64,000 nt of DNA from Mollicutes bacterium Phil14 (GTDB lineage: Bacteria > Bacillota_I > Bacilli_A > ML615J-28 > CAG-698). The translations under genes and the position numbers were made by a program. How positions within the stretch are numbered: position 1 is the first letter of the stretch; each line of letters starts with the position of its first letter. Below the pieces are notes generated by a model. That model made no database searches, was not told the origin of the DNA, and saw only the letters and a list, made by a program, of their open reading frames with translations. Shown piece after piece: positions 8,098 to 16,255 of the stretch. Location: NCBI GenBank assembly GCA_001940985.1, contig MSHB01000025.1:35613-99612 (forward strand), in the 5' to 3' direction.

Positions 8098-9043
8098 AAT
8101 AAAAGATTATAGTCCAACAGATAAGGCTAGTTTAATATTACGTTTTTCTGATGTTCAAATTAGAAAGACTACAGCTAATCAAGATTATGCAAGCCTATTA
8201 GGTTATGATGGAAAAGATTTTATAGAAACAAAGATTTGGTCTTTATCTGAAGAAAAAAAACAAATCTTGAAAAGTGGAGAAATATATTATGCTAATGGTA
8301 CTATGAAAGATTATCAAGGAAAAATGCAATTTAATGTTAGTGATTTTCGTTTGGCTACAGAAGAAGAAATGAAAGAGTCTGGCGTAAGTAAAGATGATTT
8401 TTATGAATATGCAAAACTTGATATTGATACTTTACAAGAAAAAATAGTTTCCTATATTGATAAAATTAATAATGAGATTTTAAAAAGTGTTGTTGTTGGG
8501 TTGATTAAAGAACATTATCGTGACTTTTTCTTACATCCAGCAGCTTTAACAATGCATCATAATTATTTTTCTGGTTTAGCTTATCATACTTATTCAATGT
8601 TGACTTTAAGTGATGCATATTTAAATCTTTATCCGTTTTTAAATAAAGATTTAGTTTACGCAGGAATAATTTTACATGATATTGGTAAAGTTATTGAACT
8701 TAGTGGACCAAAAGGAACAGAATATACTAAAGAAGGAAATCTTTTAGGGCACATTTCTATCGCTTCTAATTTGGTTTATGCTAAAGCATTAGAACTTGGT
8801 TATGAAAAGACTGATGAAATTTTGTCTTTGATGCATATAATTTTATCTCATCATGGTGTAAATGAATATGGTTCTCCAAAGGAACCACAAATGGCTGAAG
8901 CAGTTTTAATATATTTATTAGACTTCTCAGATTCAAGAATGGCGGCTTTAGAGAAGGAAATACCAAATGTTAATAAGGGCGAATTCTCTAATCCTATTGG
9001 TGCGTTTGATAGAAAATGCTTTTATGTTCCTAATATAAAGTGA
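8090..9043 (+). CDS. yhaM: 3'-5' exoribonuclease YhaM
   Basis: YhaM is a cytoplasmic 3'-5' exonuclease acting on RNA and single-stranded DNA. The 317-residue protein has the family's length and order: an N-terminal OB-fold (about residues 15-95) and an HD domain with HHNYFSGLAYHTYSM, LHDIGK and a later HHG, giving the metal ligands. GAGGGACG precedes the ATG, and the gene overlaps the CCA-like gene upstream, suggesting a joint role in RNA 3'-end metabolism. Confidence 0.92.
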   Translation: MNRIKDYSPTDKASLILRFSDVQIRKTTANQDYASLLGYDGKDFIETKIWSLSEEKKQILKSGEIYYANGTMKDYQGKMQFNVSDFRLATEEEMKESGVSKDDFYEYAKLDIDTLQEKIVSYIDKINNEILKSVVVGLIKEHYRDFFLHPAALTMHHNYFSGLAYHTYSMLTLSDAYLNLYPFLNKDLVYAGIILHDIGKVIELSGPKGTEYTKEGNLLGHISIASNLVYAKALELGYEKTDEILSLMHIILSHHGVNEYGSPKEPQMAEAVLIYLLDFSDSRMAALEKEIPNVNKGEFSNPIGAFDRKCFYVPNIK

Positions 9044-9161
9044 TTTCCCTATTATTCGACAAGAAAAAACAAAAAATACAAAATATTTTTATACTTTGAC
9101 AAACTTTTATAATTGAAAGTTGTTAAAATCATTAAAAATTAAAAAAAAACTACAAAAAAAA

Positions 9162-9189
9162 TTGAAATGGTAAAAAAAGGTTGTATAAT
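9162..9189 (+). promoter_or_regulatory. SigA-type promoter of candidate small RNA
   Basis: TTGAAA at 9162-9167, a 16-base spacer and TATAAT at 9184-9189. No open reading frame follows before the terminator at 9268. Confidence 0.7.
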
Positions 9190-9195
9190 ATAATT

Positions 9196-9298
9196 GTCTT
9201 TTAAAAAAGACAAGTTCACTATACCCTCTCTCATTTGTGAACAAACCCTAATTCCCTATTCCTAACAAAAAGATAGAAAATTTTTTCTATCTTTTTTC
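9196..9298 (+). ncRNA. Candidate C-rich small RNA
   Basis: About 100 bases between a near-consensus promoter and a strong terminator contain no plausible gene. A short stem GTCTTTT/AAAAGAC-like is followed by hairpin GTTCAC/GTGAAC (9214-9219, 9237-9242) whose 17-base loop holds CCCTCTCTC, then an unpaired stretch with CCCTA, TCCCTA and TCCTA. C-rich single-stranded motifs that pair with Shine-Dalgarno sequences are known from Firmicute sRNAs such as RsaE/RoxS and FsrA. No homology is claimed; the family is unknown. Confidence 0.55.
9268..9298 (+). terminator. Intrinsic terminator of candidate small RNA
   Basis: AAAGATAGAAAA pairs with TTTTCTATCTTT and ends in a T run. Confidence 0.85.
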
Positions 9299-9357
9299 CT
9301 TTTTTATGAAAAAAAAGCAAAGTTGTTTGTTATATAATTGTAGCAAAAATTTTGCAT

Positions 9358-9446
9358 TTAGTGCTAATAAATATAAATAGAGTAATATAGATAAAAAAAT
9401 ATTTACTTTTTGGAAAAAAGTAGTATAATATATATGTTAGCGCTAA
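9358..9446 (+). promoter_or_regulatory. SigA promoter flanked by two LacI-type palindromes
   Basis: TTAGTGCTAA (9358-9367) and the perfect palindrome TTAGCGCTAA (9437-9446) are 79 bases apart, centre to centre. Between them lie TTTACT (9402-9407), a 16-base spacer and TATAAT (9424-9429); the second palindrome covers the expected transcription start. The arrangement resembles paired operators of a LacI-family repressor. The downstream gene begins at 9506. No LacI-family gene is in the window. Confidence 0.5.
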
Positions 9447-9505
9447 TTATATTATTAATTAGCAATTAGTCACAAAATTAAATTTTATTATGAAGGAGCA
9501 CATTT

Positions 9506-12142
9506 ATGAATAGTTCAACAGTCTTTAAAAAGACATTACCATTAATAGTAATTTTATTAATAATTATTATTGCTGCAGTAACTTGTACAGCACTAAAGAG
9601 AACAAAAGCTAATCCTGTTTTTGAAAATAGTGATGAAGTTTATCTTTCAACAAAAGAAGGAGACTATACATACACTATAACAAAAGGTCAAATGTATGAA
9701 GAATTAAAAAACAATGTTGGTTTAAGTTCTTTAATTATAAGAGTTAATAAAGACATTTTAAAAAAGGAAGGTTACTTTGATAAAGTAAAAGATGAAGACA
9801 TCGAAAAGAAAATCGAAGAAGCTACTTTTGAAGATGGAAAAGATGGTTTAACAGGAGAAGAAATAGCTAAAGCTGAAAAAAAATTCTCTGATACTATGTT
9901 CTCATCTTATGGACTAAAAGATGAAAATGAAATTAAAGAGTATTATCGTTTAGTTTTAGCAAAAGAAGCTTATGCAAAAGATAAGTTAGAAGAAGAAATC
10001 AAAGAAAAAGATGATAAAGCTACTAGTGATGATGAAAAATATTTCCCAAATAGTAAATATACATCTTACTACAATGATAATTACCAACAAGAATTTTGGG
10101 CAATTATAGTTCCTTATACAACTGAAACTCAAGCTAAAAATGCTTTAGCTCAATTAGGAATTTTAGTTCATACTAAAGATAGTAAAGTAAGCGATGATTT
10201 CAATTGTTGGAAATGGATTGCTAAAGATGAAGAAGGTAAATATCTAGTTGATAGCGATGGAAAATATAAAGAAGGCAAAACATTAACTGCTGAAGAAGTA
10301 GTTAAGGCTATGATTGATTTATACAATACAGTATATGCTTACAAATTAAAGAATTATCCTGCTGAAAGATTAGTTCTAAATGAAGGTAAACAATATACAA
10401 TTGATGAATTTGGTAATTATGTATTCAACACTACATTTAGTGAAGATGATGAAACATTAAATACATTACATTATACATATGGTGAATTATCTAAATATCA
10501 AACTGGTATCTTAAATTCAATGAGAAATAATTGGGTTGCATACACAGCAAATAGTGAAGTTAACAGTAGTGCTAAATGGTATACACCAACACCACAAAGT
10601 TATAACTCTGGTTCATTATATTGCTTCTGCTTAAAGATTGCTGAAAATCAACCTAAAGTATTAGATGATGTTAAGAGCGAAATTACAGAAGCTTTAAAGA
10701 AAGAAGCATTAACAACTACTTATATTGAAACTAAAATGGCTGAATTGCGTGCTAAATATAATTTTACTATCTATGATACTGAATTAGAAAAGAATTATAT
10801 TACTAGTATGAAAAACTATAAAGTTACTCATAAAGCTACAAAAGTTGCTAAGAAAAATGTTATAGCATCAATCGATGAAATCGAATATACTGTAAATGAT
10901 TTCTATACATTAATGGATCAAAGCTATGGTGTATCAGTTATTATGTCATTGTTAAATTATGAACGTTTCATGGTTAACAAAGAATTTAATAAATATTATG
11001 CTTATAAATCTGATCTTGCTGAAAAGAAAAAATGGACAGATACTGAAAAATACAAAGAAATGAAAGAACAAATCGCTAAAGAAAAATTACTATTCACTTC
11101 TGGAAGTTATTCAAGCTATGGCTATTCACCTGATAGTATGACATGGTTAGAATTCATTAAAGCTGTTTATGGTGCTAATAGTGAAAATGATTTATTAATT
11201 CAATATTTATATAATGATATTATTAGTGATTATCAAAAATCATTAAAAGATCTTAGTGAAGCTGATGAAACTAGTGTTTTATGGAAATTCTATGAAGAAA
11301 AGATGGAAGGAATCAAGAATGCTTACTTTAGCGTTAAGGGCGTTCATTTATTAATTTGTATTTATGATGATCCAAAAGATGCAACAGATAGTAAAGCTAC
11401 TCCTCTTGATCCAAAAGATTGGTCTGAAGAACAAGTTAAACTTGCTAAAGAATTGCATGATCAAGTTCTTAAGTATGTAAGTGATGAAGAAGGCGACATA
11501 ACTACAAAATTTGAAGATATCGCTGGTGCATTCAAGAAAGCTTTAAAATATTTACCTGGATTAGAACAAACTGTTGAAGCTCAACCAGCTATTAATGGTG
11601 AAAGCTACACATTCAAAAATATTGAAGTTTCTAAATTCCGTAGCGCTGGATTAAGCGTTAAATATGAAGATTTAGGCGAATTCACAAATGGTAAAATGGT
11701 TGAAGAATTTGATAAGGCAGTTAAGTCAATTTGGGATGAAAATCCTGCAAGTGAATCTATGACTATTTATGAAGACTATTTACAAACAGTATATGGTTTC
11801 CATGTATATGCAAATCTTAAATCTAATCCATTACCTGAATGGACTTCAAAAGATGAAAAATCAACTGGTATTTTACCAACTCTTGAATTAATTAAGAAGT
11901 ATATTAAAGATGAAAAAGATGAAACAATTTCTGATACAGAAAAGACTGCTCTTACAACTTACTATACTCCTATTGCTACTGAATTAGGTGGAAGTTATAA
12001 TAGTTATATTGAAGAATATAAGGCTTTACAAGCTTTAGATTTACAATTAGAAGGAGCTAATTACTCTAAAGAAATATTAAATAGAGCAATCGAAATCGCT
12101 TTAGCTAATTGGAATGAAAAACTAACTTATAACAAAAAATAA
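9506..12142 (+). CDS. Very large PrsA/SurA-like membrane-anchored protein
   Basis: The 878-residue product starts with a signal anchor (about residues 10-30, no lipobox Cys in a convincing context) and is otherwise hydrophilic, rich in Lys, Glu, Tyr and Asp. The N-terminal part (residues 45-170) resembles the SurA-N/PrsA chaperone fold (ITKGQMYEELKNN, then EIKEYYRLVLAKEAYAKDKL). Near residue 615 VKGVHLLICIYDDPKD resembles the opening strand of a parvulin domain. PrsA proteins are usually about 300 residues, so this one is nearly three times longer. It probably assists folding outside the membrane. Codon use is strongly biased, suggesting high expression; AAGGAG precedes the ATG. Confidence 0.6.
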   Translation: MNSSTVFKKTLPLIVILLIIIIAAVTCTALKRTKANPVFENSDEVYLSTKEGDYTYTITKGQMYEELKNNVGLSSLIIRVNKDILKKEGYFDKVKDEDIEKKIEEATFEDGKDGLTGEEIAKAEKKFSDTMFSSYGLKDENEIKEYYRLVLAKEAYAKDKLEEEIKEKDDKATSDDEKYFPNSKYTSYYNDNYQQEFWAIIVPYTTETQAKNALAQLGILVHTKDSKVSDDFNCWKWIAKDEEGKYLVDSDGKYKEGKTLTAEEVVKAMIDLYNTVYAYKLKNYPAERLVLNEGKQYTIDEFGNYVFNTTFSEDDETLNTLHYTYGELSKYQTGILNSMRNNWVAYTANSEVNSSAKWYTPTPQSYNSGSLYCFCLKIAENQPKVLDDVKSEITEALKKEALTTTYIETKMAELRAKYNFTIYDTELEKNYITSMKNYKVTHKATKVAKKNVIASIDEIEYTVNDFYTLMDQSYGVSVIMSLLNYERFMVNKEFNKYYAYKSDLAEKKKWTDTEKYKEMKEQIAKEKLLFTSGSYSSYGYSPDSMTWLEFIKAVYGANSENDLLIQYLYNDIISDYQKSLKDLSEADETSVLWKFYEEKMEGIKNAYFSVKGVHLLICIYDDPKDATDSKATPLDPKDWSEEQVKLAKELHDQVLKYVSDEEGDITTKFEDIAGAFKKALKYLPGLEQTVEAQPAINGESYTFKNIEVSKFRSAGLSVKYEDLGEFTNGKMVEEFDKAVKSIWDENPASESMTIYEDYLQTVYGFHVYANLKSNPLPEWTSKDEKSTGILPTLELIKKYIKDEKDETISDTEKTALTTYYTPIATELGGSYNSYIEEYKALQALDLQLEGANYSKEILNRAIEIALANWNEKLTYNKK

Positions 12143-12150
12143 AAATAACA

Positions 12151-12182
12151 AAAAAGGTCTATAAAATTTATAGACCTTTTTT
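12151..12182. terminator. Bidirectional terminator
   Basis: GGTCTATAAA (12156-12165) and TTTATAGACC (12167-12176) are flanked by A5 and T6 runs, serving both the PrsA-like gene and the convergent XRE gene. Confidence 0.85.
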
Positions 12183-12192
12183 ATAACCAAAT

Positions 12193-12792
12193 TTAAAATT
12201 CATTAGTTTTTTTATTTACATTTGCCTTCAATCTAAACCATAAAATTATTAATACTTGTAAAGGTATGACGCAAATAAATAAAAACCATATTCTTTCAAA
12301 AGAAAAAGTAAGTGCTATAGAAAGTGGTATTGACCAAGATAGTAAAGATACACTAATTATAAGTAATCTTTTCCACCATAAACTACTAAATACTACTAAA
12401 ACTATTAAAGAAATAGGTATGGCATAAATAAATGATAACCAAGCTTTTGAAACTTCTGGAAAAAAGATTATCATCATAATATAAACAAATGTAGCAATCA
12501 ACCAAACTAAACCAACTGATAAAAAGGTAATTAACAATCTAATTTTTCTTTTTACTTCTTTTGGTGTAGCTGGAGTATCAGAAATCAAATCATTCAAAGT
12601 GATGCCATACAAAGAAGAAATTGTTGTAAGAATATATAAATCTGGTAAGTTTTCTCCTCTCTCCCACTTTGATATAGCTTTATCAGAATAATTCAACTTC
12701 TGAGCAAGATCACTTTGTGTAAGATTGTTAGCTTTACGATAATATATTAAATTTTTTGCAACTTTAGTTTTAAATTCATTTTCTTTAATCAT
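12193..12792 (-). CDS. XRE-family regulator with C-terminal membrane domain
   Basis: Residues 9-65 form an XRE helix-turn-helix (NLTQSDLAQKLNYSDKAISKWERG). Residues 85-190 contain four hydrophobic segments, giving a membrane-tethered DNA-binding protein, a common but poorly understood Firmicute architecture. No ribosome binding site precedes ATG 12792; the promoter -10 lies only six bases upstream, so the mRNA should be leaderless. Divergent from the PAP2-like gene, with a long palindrome in between that may be its operator. Confidence 0.8.
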   Translation of the reverse strand: MIKENEFKTKVAKNLIYYRKANNLTQSDLAQKLNYSDKAISKWERGENLPDLYILTTISSLYGITLNDLISDTPATPKEVKRKIRLLITFLSVGLVWLIATFVYIMMIIFFPEVSKAWLSFIYAIPISLIVLVVFSSLWWKRLLIISVSLLSWSIPLSIALTFSFERIWFLFICVIPLQVLIILWFRLKANVNKKTNEF

Positions 12793-12798
12793 AAATAT

Positions 12799-12827
12799 AT
12801 TATAACATGAAAACTTTTCTTTTTCAA
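12799..12827 (-). promoter_or_regulatory. SigA promoter giving a leaderless XRE transcript
   Basis: On the minus strand TTGAAA (12827-12822), a 17-base spacer and TATAAT (12804-12799) precede ATG 12792-12790 by six bases. Transcription would start at or next to the A of the ATG. Confidence 0.7.
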
Positions 12828-12910
12828 CAAGTCTAAGATGACAAAAAGATGGATTCTACCGCCAGTAGAGTATAATTCTCATTAAATTTCCCATACAGAA
12901 ATAATAGTTT

Positions 12911-12942
12911 ATTTACTCAACCTATTAATAGGTTGAGTAAAT
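12911..12942. repeat. 32-bp perfect palindrome
   Basis: The left arm 12911-12926 (ATTTACTCAACCTATT) is exactly complementary to the right arm 12927-12942 with no spacer. No T run follows, so it is not a usual terminator. It lies 37 bp upstream of the PAP2-like gene and is most simply an operator for a dimeric or tetrameric regulator. Confidence 0.7.
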
Positions 12943-12978
12943 TAGTTATAAGTATTAAAATTGTAACGAGGTGATTTT

Positions 12979-13548
12979 ATGAAACGCTTTGCGAAGGCAG
13001 TTAGAATATTAACTATAGCTCCCATCATGGCAATTAGTTTATTTGCTTTTTTGTTTTTGAACAATGGGAATATTTTTAACAGTGCTTTAGATATGATTAT
13101 TGGCATTTTATGCATAGCGATAATTCCAACACTTGCATATTTTATTCAAAGAAAATATGTTGTTTTTAAAGATGATATGAGAACAGCAGAAAGAAAATTA
13201 GCAATTATTTTTTCTTTAGTATCATATACTATAGTATTGATTTATGCATTAGTTGCAAAAACTAAAGATCTTTATAAAATAATGGTATTGACATATTTTC
13301 TTTCAGGATTATTAGTATTTTTATTCGCTTTTGTTTTGAAAAAAGATGCCAGTGGTCATATGTGCGGAGTAAGTGGACCAATTGCTTTGTTAGTTTATGT
13401 TTATGGATATTGGTACAGTTTTTTGTTCTTATTACTAATAGTTGTTGGTTGGGCTTCACGATACCTAAATAGACATACTTTTCGTGGCTTAATAACAGGA
13501 GCATTGATACCAATAATATCATTAATAATATCAATTTTAATAATATGA
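12979..13548 (+). CDS. PAP2-like multispanning membrane protein
   Basis: The 189-residue protein has about six hydrophobic segments. The motif KKDASGHMCGVSGP (about residues 120-135) and the later SRYLNRHTFRGLITGAL recall the KxxxxxxRP/SGH/SRxxxxxH signature of PAP2-type phosphatases in reduced form, as in related membrane proteins of unknown activity. GAGGTGAT precedes the ATG. It ends 12 bases before the degV gene, so they probably share a transcript. Confidence 0.55.
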   Translation: MKRFAKAVRILTIAPIMAISLFAFLFLNNGNIFNSALDMIIGILCIAIIPTLAYFIQRKYVVFKDDMRTAERKLAIIFSLVSYTIVLIYALVAKTKDLYKIMVLTYFLSGLLVFLFAFVLKKDASGHMCGVSGPIALLVYVYGYWYSFLFLLLIVVGWASRYLNRHTFRGLITGALIPIISLIISILII

Positions 13549-13560
13549 GAGGAGATTACG

Positions 13561-14448
13561 ATGGAAAAATATTTGATTACGTGTTCAGGGATTGTTGATT
13601 TACCAAGGGAGTATTTAGAAAAAAGAAAAATACCATTTATATGTTATCATATTAAGATTAATGGTGTTGAATATGTTGATGATTTAGGAAAAACTTTGAC
13701 TTATAGTGAATTTTATAAAAAAATGGATAATGGTTGTATATCTATAACTTCATTGATTAATCAAGAAAGATATATAGATTTTTTCAAACCATATTTAGCA
13801 GAAGGATATGATATTTTGCATATTGAGTTATCATCTGGAATTTCAGGAACTTATAATTCCTGCCGTTTAGCACAAGATGAACTTCTTAATATGTTCCCTG
13901 AAAGAAAAATGTTGGTTGTAGATTCTTTATGTGCATCAAGTGGATATGGATTATTAGTTGATACGTTAAAGGATATGCAAGAAAAAGGGGCAACAATTAA
14001 CGAAACATATGAATTCGCTTGTGAAAATAGATTAAACATTCATCACTGGTTTTTTTCAACAAACTTAGAACATTATAAACGAGGTGGAAGAATTACACAA
14101 GCAAGCTATTTTATAGGCAACTTGTTAAATATATATCCATTATTGAATATGGATAATTTAGGAAGACTAATAGTTAGAAAGAAGATTCATGGAAAGAAAA
14201 AAATATTTAATGAAATGCTAAAAAGGATGGAAGAGTTAGCAATTGATGGAAAGAACTATAAAGGAAAATGCTTTATAAGTAATTCAAATTCAATTAAAGA
14301 TGCTATTGAAATAAAAAAGATGATAAAAGAAAGATTTCCTAATATAGATGGTGAAGTATTAATAAATGATATTGGTACAACTATTGGATCTCATACAGGT
14401 AGTGGAACTGTAGCAATTTTCTTTTTTGGTAAAAAGAGAATAGATTAA
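13561..14448 (+). CDS. DegV-family fatty-acid-binding protein
   Basis: DegV (FakB-like) proteins bind a fatty acid that FakA phosphorylates. The 295-residue protein has the typical N-terminal SGIVDLPREY, the TSLINQERY segment, LSSGISGTYNSCRLA around residues 90-105 and the C-terminal GSHTGSGTVAIFFFG. The conserved DS-x-x-DLP opening is changed to SGIVDLP. No fakA gene is nearby. GGAG precedes the ATG. Confidence 0.88.
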   Translation: MEKYLITCSGIVDLPREYLEKRKIPFICYHIKINGVEYVDDLGKTLTYSEFYKKMDNGCISITSLINQERYIDFFKPYLAEGYDILHIELSSGISGTYNSCRLAQDELLNMFPERKMLVVDSLCASSGYGLLVDTLKDMQEKGATINETYEFACENRLNIHHWFFSTNLEHYKRGGRITQASYFIGNLLNIYPLLNMDNLGRLIVRKKIHGKKKIFNEMLKRMEELAIDGKNYKGKCFISNSNSIKDAIEIKKMIKERFPNIDGEVLINDIGTTIGSHTGSGTVAIFFFGKKRID

Positions 14449-14494
14449 CTATTGATTTTTTAAAACTATTAGATATAATAGTATTGGTGATAAA

Positions 14495-15121
14495 ATGAAG
14501 GATATATTGTTATTAGGAAAAAAGATAAAAGTTGAAGACTGCGAAATAGTTTTAGATTATGATGCAACAAGCGACAGCGATTTTACAAAGTTATTTCAAG
14601 TAATGGCTGGCAATTGGTATCATGATGGCGAATATTTAATAGGTGAAGAACTAGAGAATAAAGGTGGTATTCTTTTCAGTAAAGAAAAGTTCAACTTTAA
14701 TGTTTTGCTTACAATTGAAATGGCGACTGTCCTACCAGCAACTAGAGATCTTAATGCTGTATGGTGTGCAAGTTGGGATAGTAATACTGATTATTTAAAA
14801 GAAGCATATGTTTGCGGATTAAATGGTTGGTATGATAATTTATCTGGTATCGAAAGATGTGGAGAAAATGGATTTTATACTTCAACATCATTATATGAGT
14901 ATAAACTTGGAGAATTTATAAAAATGGATTGTGGTAGCATTGGTGGTCATTGCTTTATGTATGTTGATGGAAAATTAATTACTGAAATTTGTGATCCTCA
15001 TCCACTTTATGAAGGATATATTGGAATTAGTCCATATTGTACAAAACTTAAAATAAAGAGAATAACAGTAAGAAAAATACATTTTTCTGAAAGACATCAA
15101 TATTATGAGCCTGAGTTTTAA
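14495..15121 (+). CDS. Unknown protein, LamG/concanavalin-like fold suspected
   Basis: This 208-residue cytoplasmic protein has no signal peptide. Alternating strands, many aromatic residues and Gly turns (YEGYIGISPYCTKLKIKRITVRKI near the end) suggest a beta-sandwich of the DUF1961/LamG type, which in other proteins binds carbohydrates. I do not recognise a catalytic motif. It begins 46 bases after degV with GGTGAT before the ATG. Confidence 0.6.
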   Translation: MKDILLLGKKIKVEDCEIVLDYDATSDSDFTKLFQVMAGNWYHDGEYLIGEELENKGGILFSKEKFNFNVLLTIEMATVLPATRDLNAVWCASWDSNTDYLKEAYVCGLNGWYDNLSGIERCGENGFYTSTSLYEYKLGEFIKMDCGSIGGHCFMYVDGKLITEICDPHPLYEGYIGISPYCTKLKIKRITVRKIHFSERHQYYEPEF

Positions 15122-15258
15122 AAATTCATAAATAATTTATGATTACATGTGAACATAGATTTTTTTAAAAAATGTGAATTATAATTAGAAATGCATAATT
15201 AGGATAGTAGAAAAGATAAACTTAATTTTAAATAATAAATTATTTTACAAACAAAAAT

Positions 15259-15294
15259 AGGTAAGTTTATTGTATGAGTTAACTTACCTTTTTA
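15259..15294 (+). terminator. Intrinsic terminator
   Basis: AGGTAAGTT (15259-15267) pairs with AACTTACCT (15281-15289), followed by five T. It lies 140 bases after the nearest upstream gene. Confidence 0.75.
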
Positions 15295-15427
15295 GGTTGT
15301 GGAAGAAATTCTTATAAAATAAATTATTAAAATTTATATGAACTTTAATTATTTCTTATATATGAGTATAGTCTTTTATAACTAATACAAAAAATAGAAA
15401 ATGGAACTTGAACTTTTAAAACTAATA

Positions 15428-15456
15428 TTGAAATGTTTTTTAAAAAATAGTATAAT
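15428..15456 (+). promoter_or_regulatory. SigA promoter of the yycJ-like gene
   Basis: TTGAAA at 15428-15433, a 17-base spacer and TATAAT at 15451-15456. Confidence 0.75.
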
Positions 15457-15484
15457 TATTTAGTAATAAGAGGGTATATTGCAA

Positions 15485-16255
15485 ATGAAATTTACAGTTT
15501 TAGCGAGTGGGTCAAAAGGGAATATGACCTACATAGAATTTGATGATAGAGCAGTTTTGATTGATGCTGGCATATCTTTACCTAATGCACAAAAGAGAAC
15601 AGAAGTAGATCTTACTAAAGTAACTGATATTTTTGTTACTCATGAACATGGTGATCATGTTAAATTTTTAGAGACTGTAGCTTCAAAGACAAAGGCCACT
15701 ATTTATATTAATAAAAAATCATTTTATGCTTTTGATGCAAGAACTATAGAAAGATTATCAAGAAATAAAATAATGTTTATAGAAGCAGATAGTCATTATA
15801 AGTTATCCACAGATATAGATTTTTATACATTAAAGTTATCACATGATTCTGCTTCAATTATTGGATATATTTTTAAGTCAAAAGATAAAAGCTTAGGTTA
15901 TATAACTGATACAGGTTATTTTCCTGTCAAATATCTAAAAGTTGTGTCTTTGTTAGATGCCGTAATAATAGAAGCTAATCATAATATAGAAATGCTTATG
16001 AATAGTCCTCGTGATATGCGTTTAAAGGAAAGGATTTTATCATCTAGTGGTCACATGTCTAATTATATCTGTTTTGAAGTGCTTAAAGAATTAATTAAAG
16101 GGAATGTGCATATTGTGGTCTTGGCGCATATATCTGAAGAATGTAATTCTTTCGAATGTATAAATGAAGAAATATTGCTACCTTTAAAAGAAATATACCA
16201 AGGAGAAGTTTTGATTGCATCACAAAATGAGGCAACAAGACTAATAGAGATATGA
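15485..16255 (+). CDS. YycJ/WalJ-like metallo-beta-lactamase-fold hydrolase
   Basis: The 256-residue protein starts FTVLASGSKGNMTYIE and has the metal-binding THEHGDHV motif (about residues 54-61), a later SHDS and GYITDTG. This is the YycJ/WalJ pattern, a family linked to coordination of DNA replication and cell division in the wal operon of Firmicutes. GAGGG at 15470-15474 serves ATG 15485; a TTG at 15479 is too close. In Bacillus yycJ lies near rlmH, as here, but the walRK genes are absent. Confidence 0.85.
   Translation: MKFTVLASGSKGNMTYIEFDDRAVLIDAGISLPNAQKRTEVDLTKVTDIFVTHEHGDHVKFLETVASKTKATIYINKKSFYAFDARTIERLSRNKIMFIEADSHYKLSTDIDFYTLKLSHDSASIIGYIFKSKDKSLGYITDTGYFPVKYLKVVSLLDAVIIEANHNIEMLMNSPRDMRLKERILSSSGHMSNYICFEVLKELIKGNVHIVVLAHISEECNSFECINEEILLPLKEIYQGEVLIASQNEATRLIEI

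Larger units (their letters stand above)
15122..15484 (+). other. Intergenic region, terminator and promoter only
   Basis: No credible gene is seen. It holds a hairpin terminator at 15259-15294 and the promoter of the yycJ-like gene at 15428-15456. A TATAAT at 15180-15185 lacks a -35. Confidence 0.6.

Noticed and set aside
15180-15294. Second small RNA between a TATAAT and the terminator at 15259
   Set aside because: No -35 element at the right distance and no conserved-looking structure other than the terminator.
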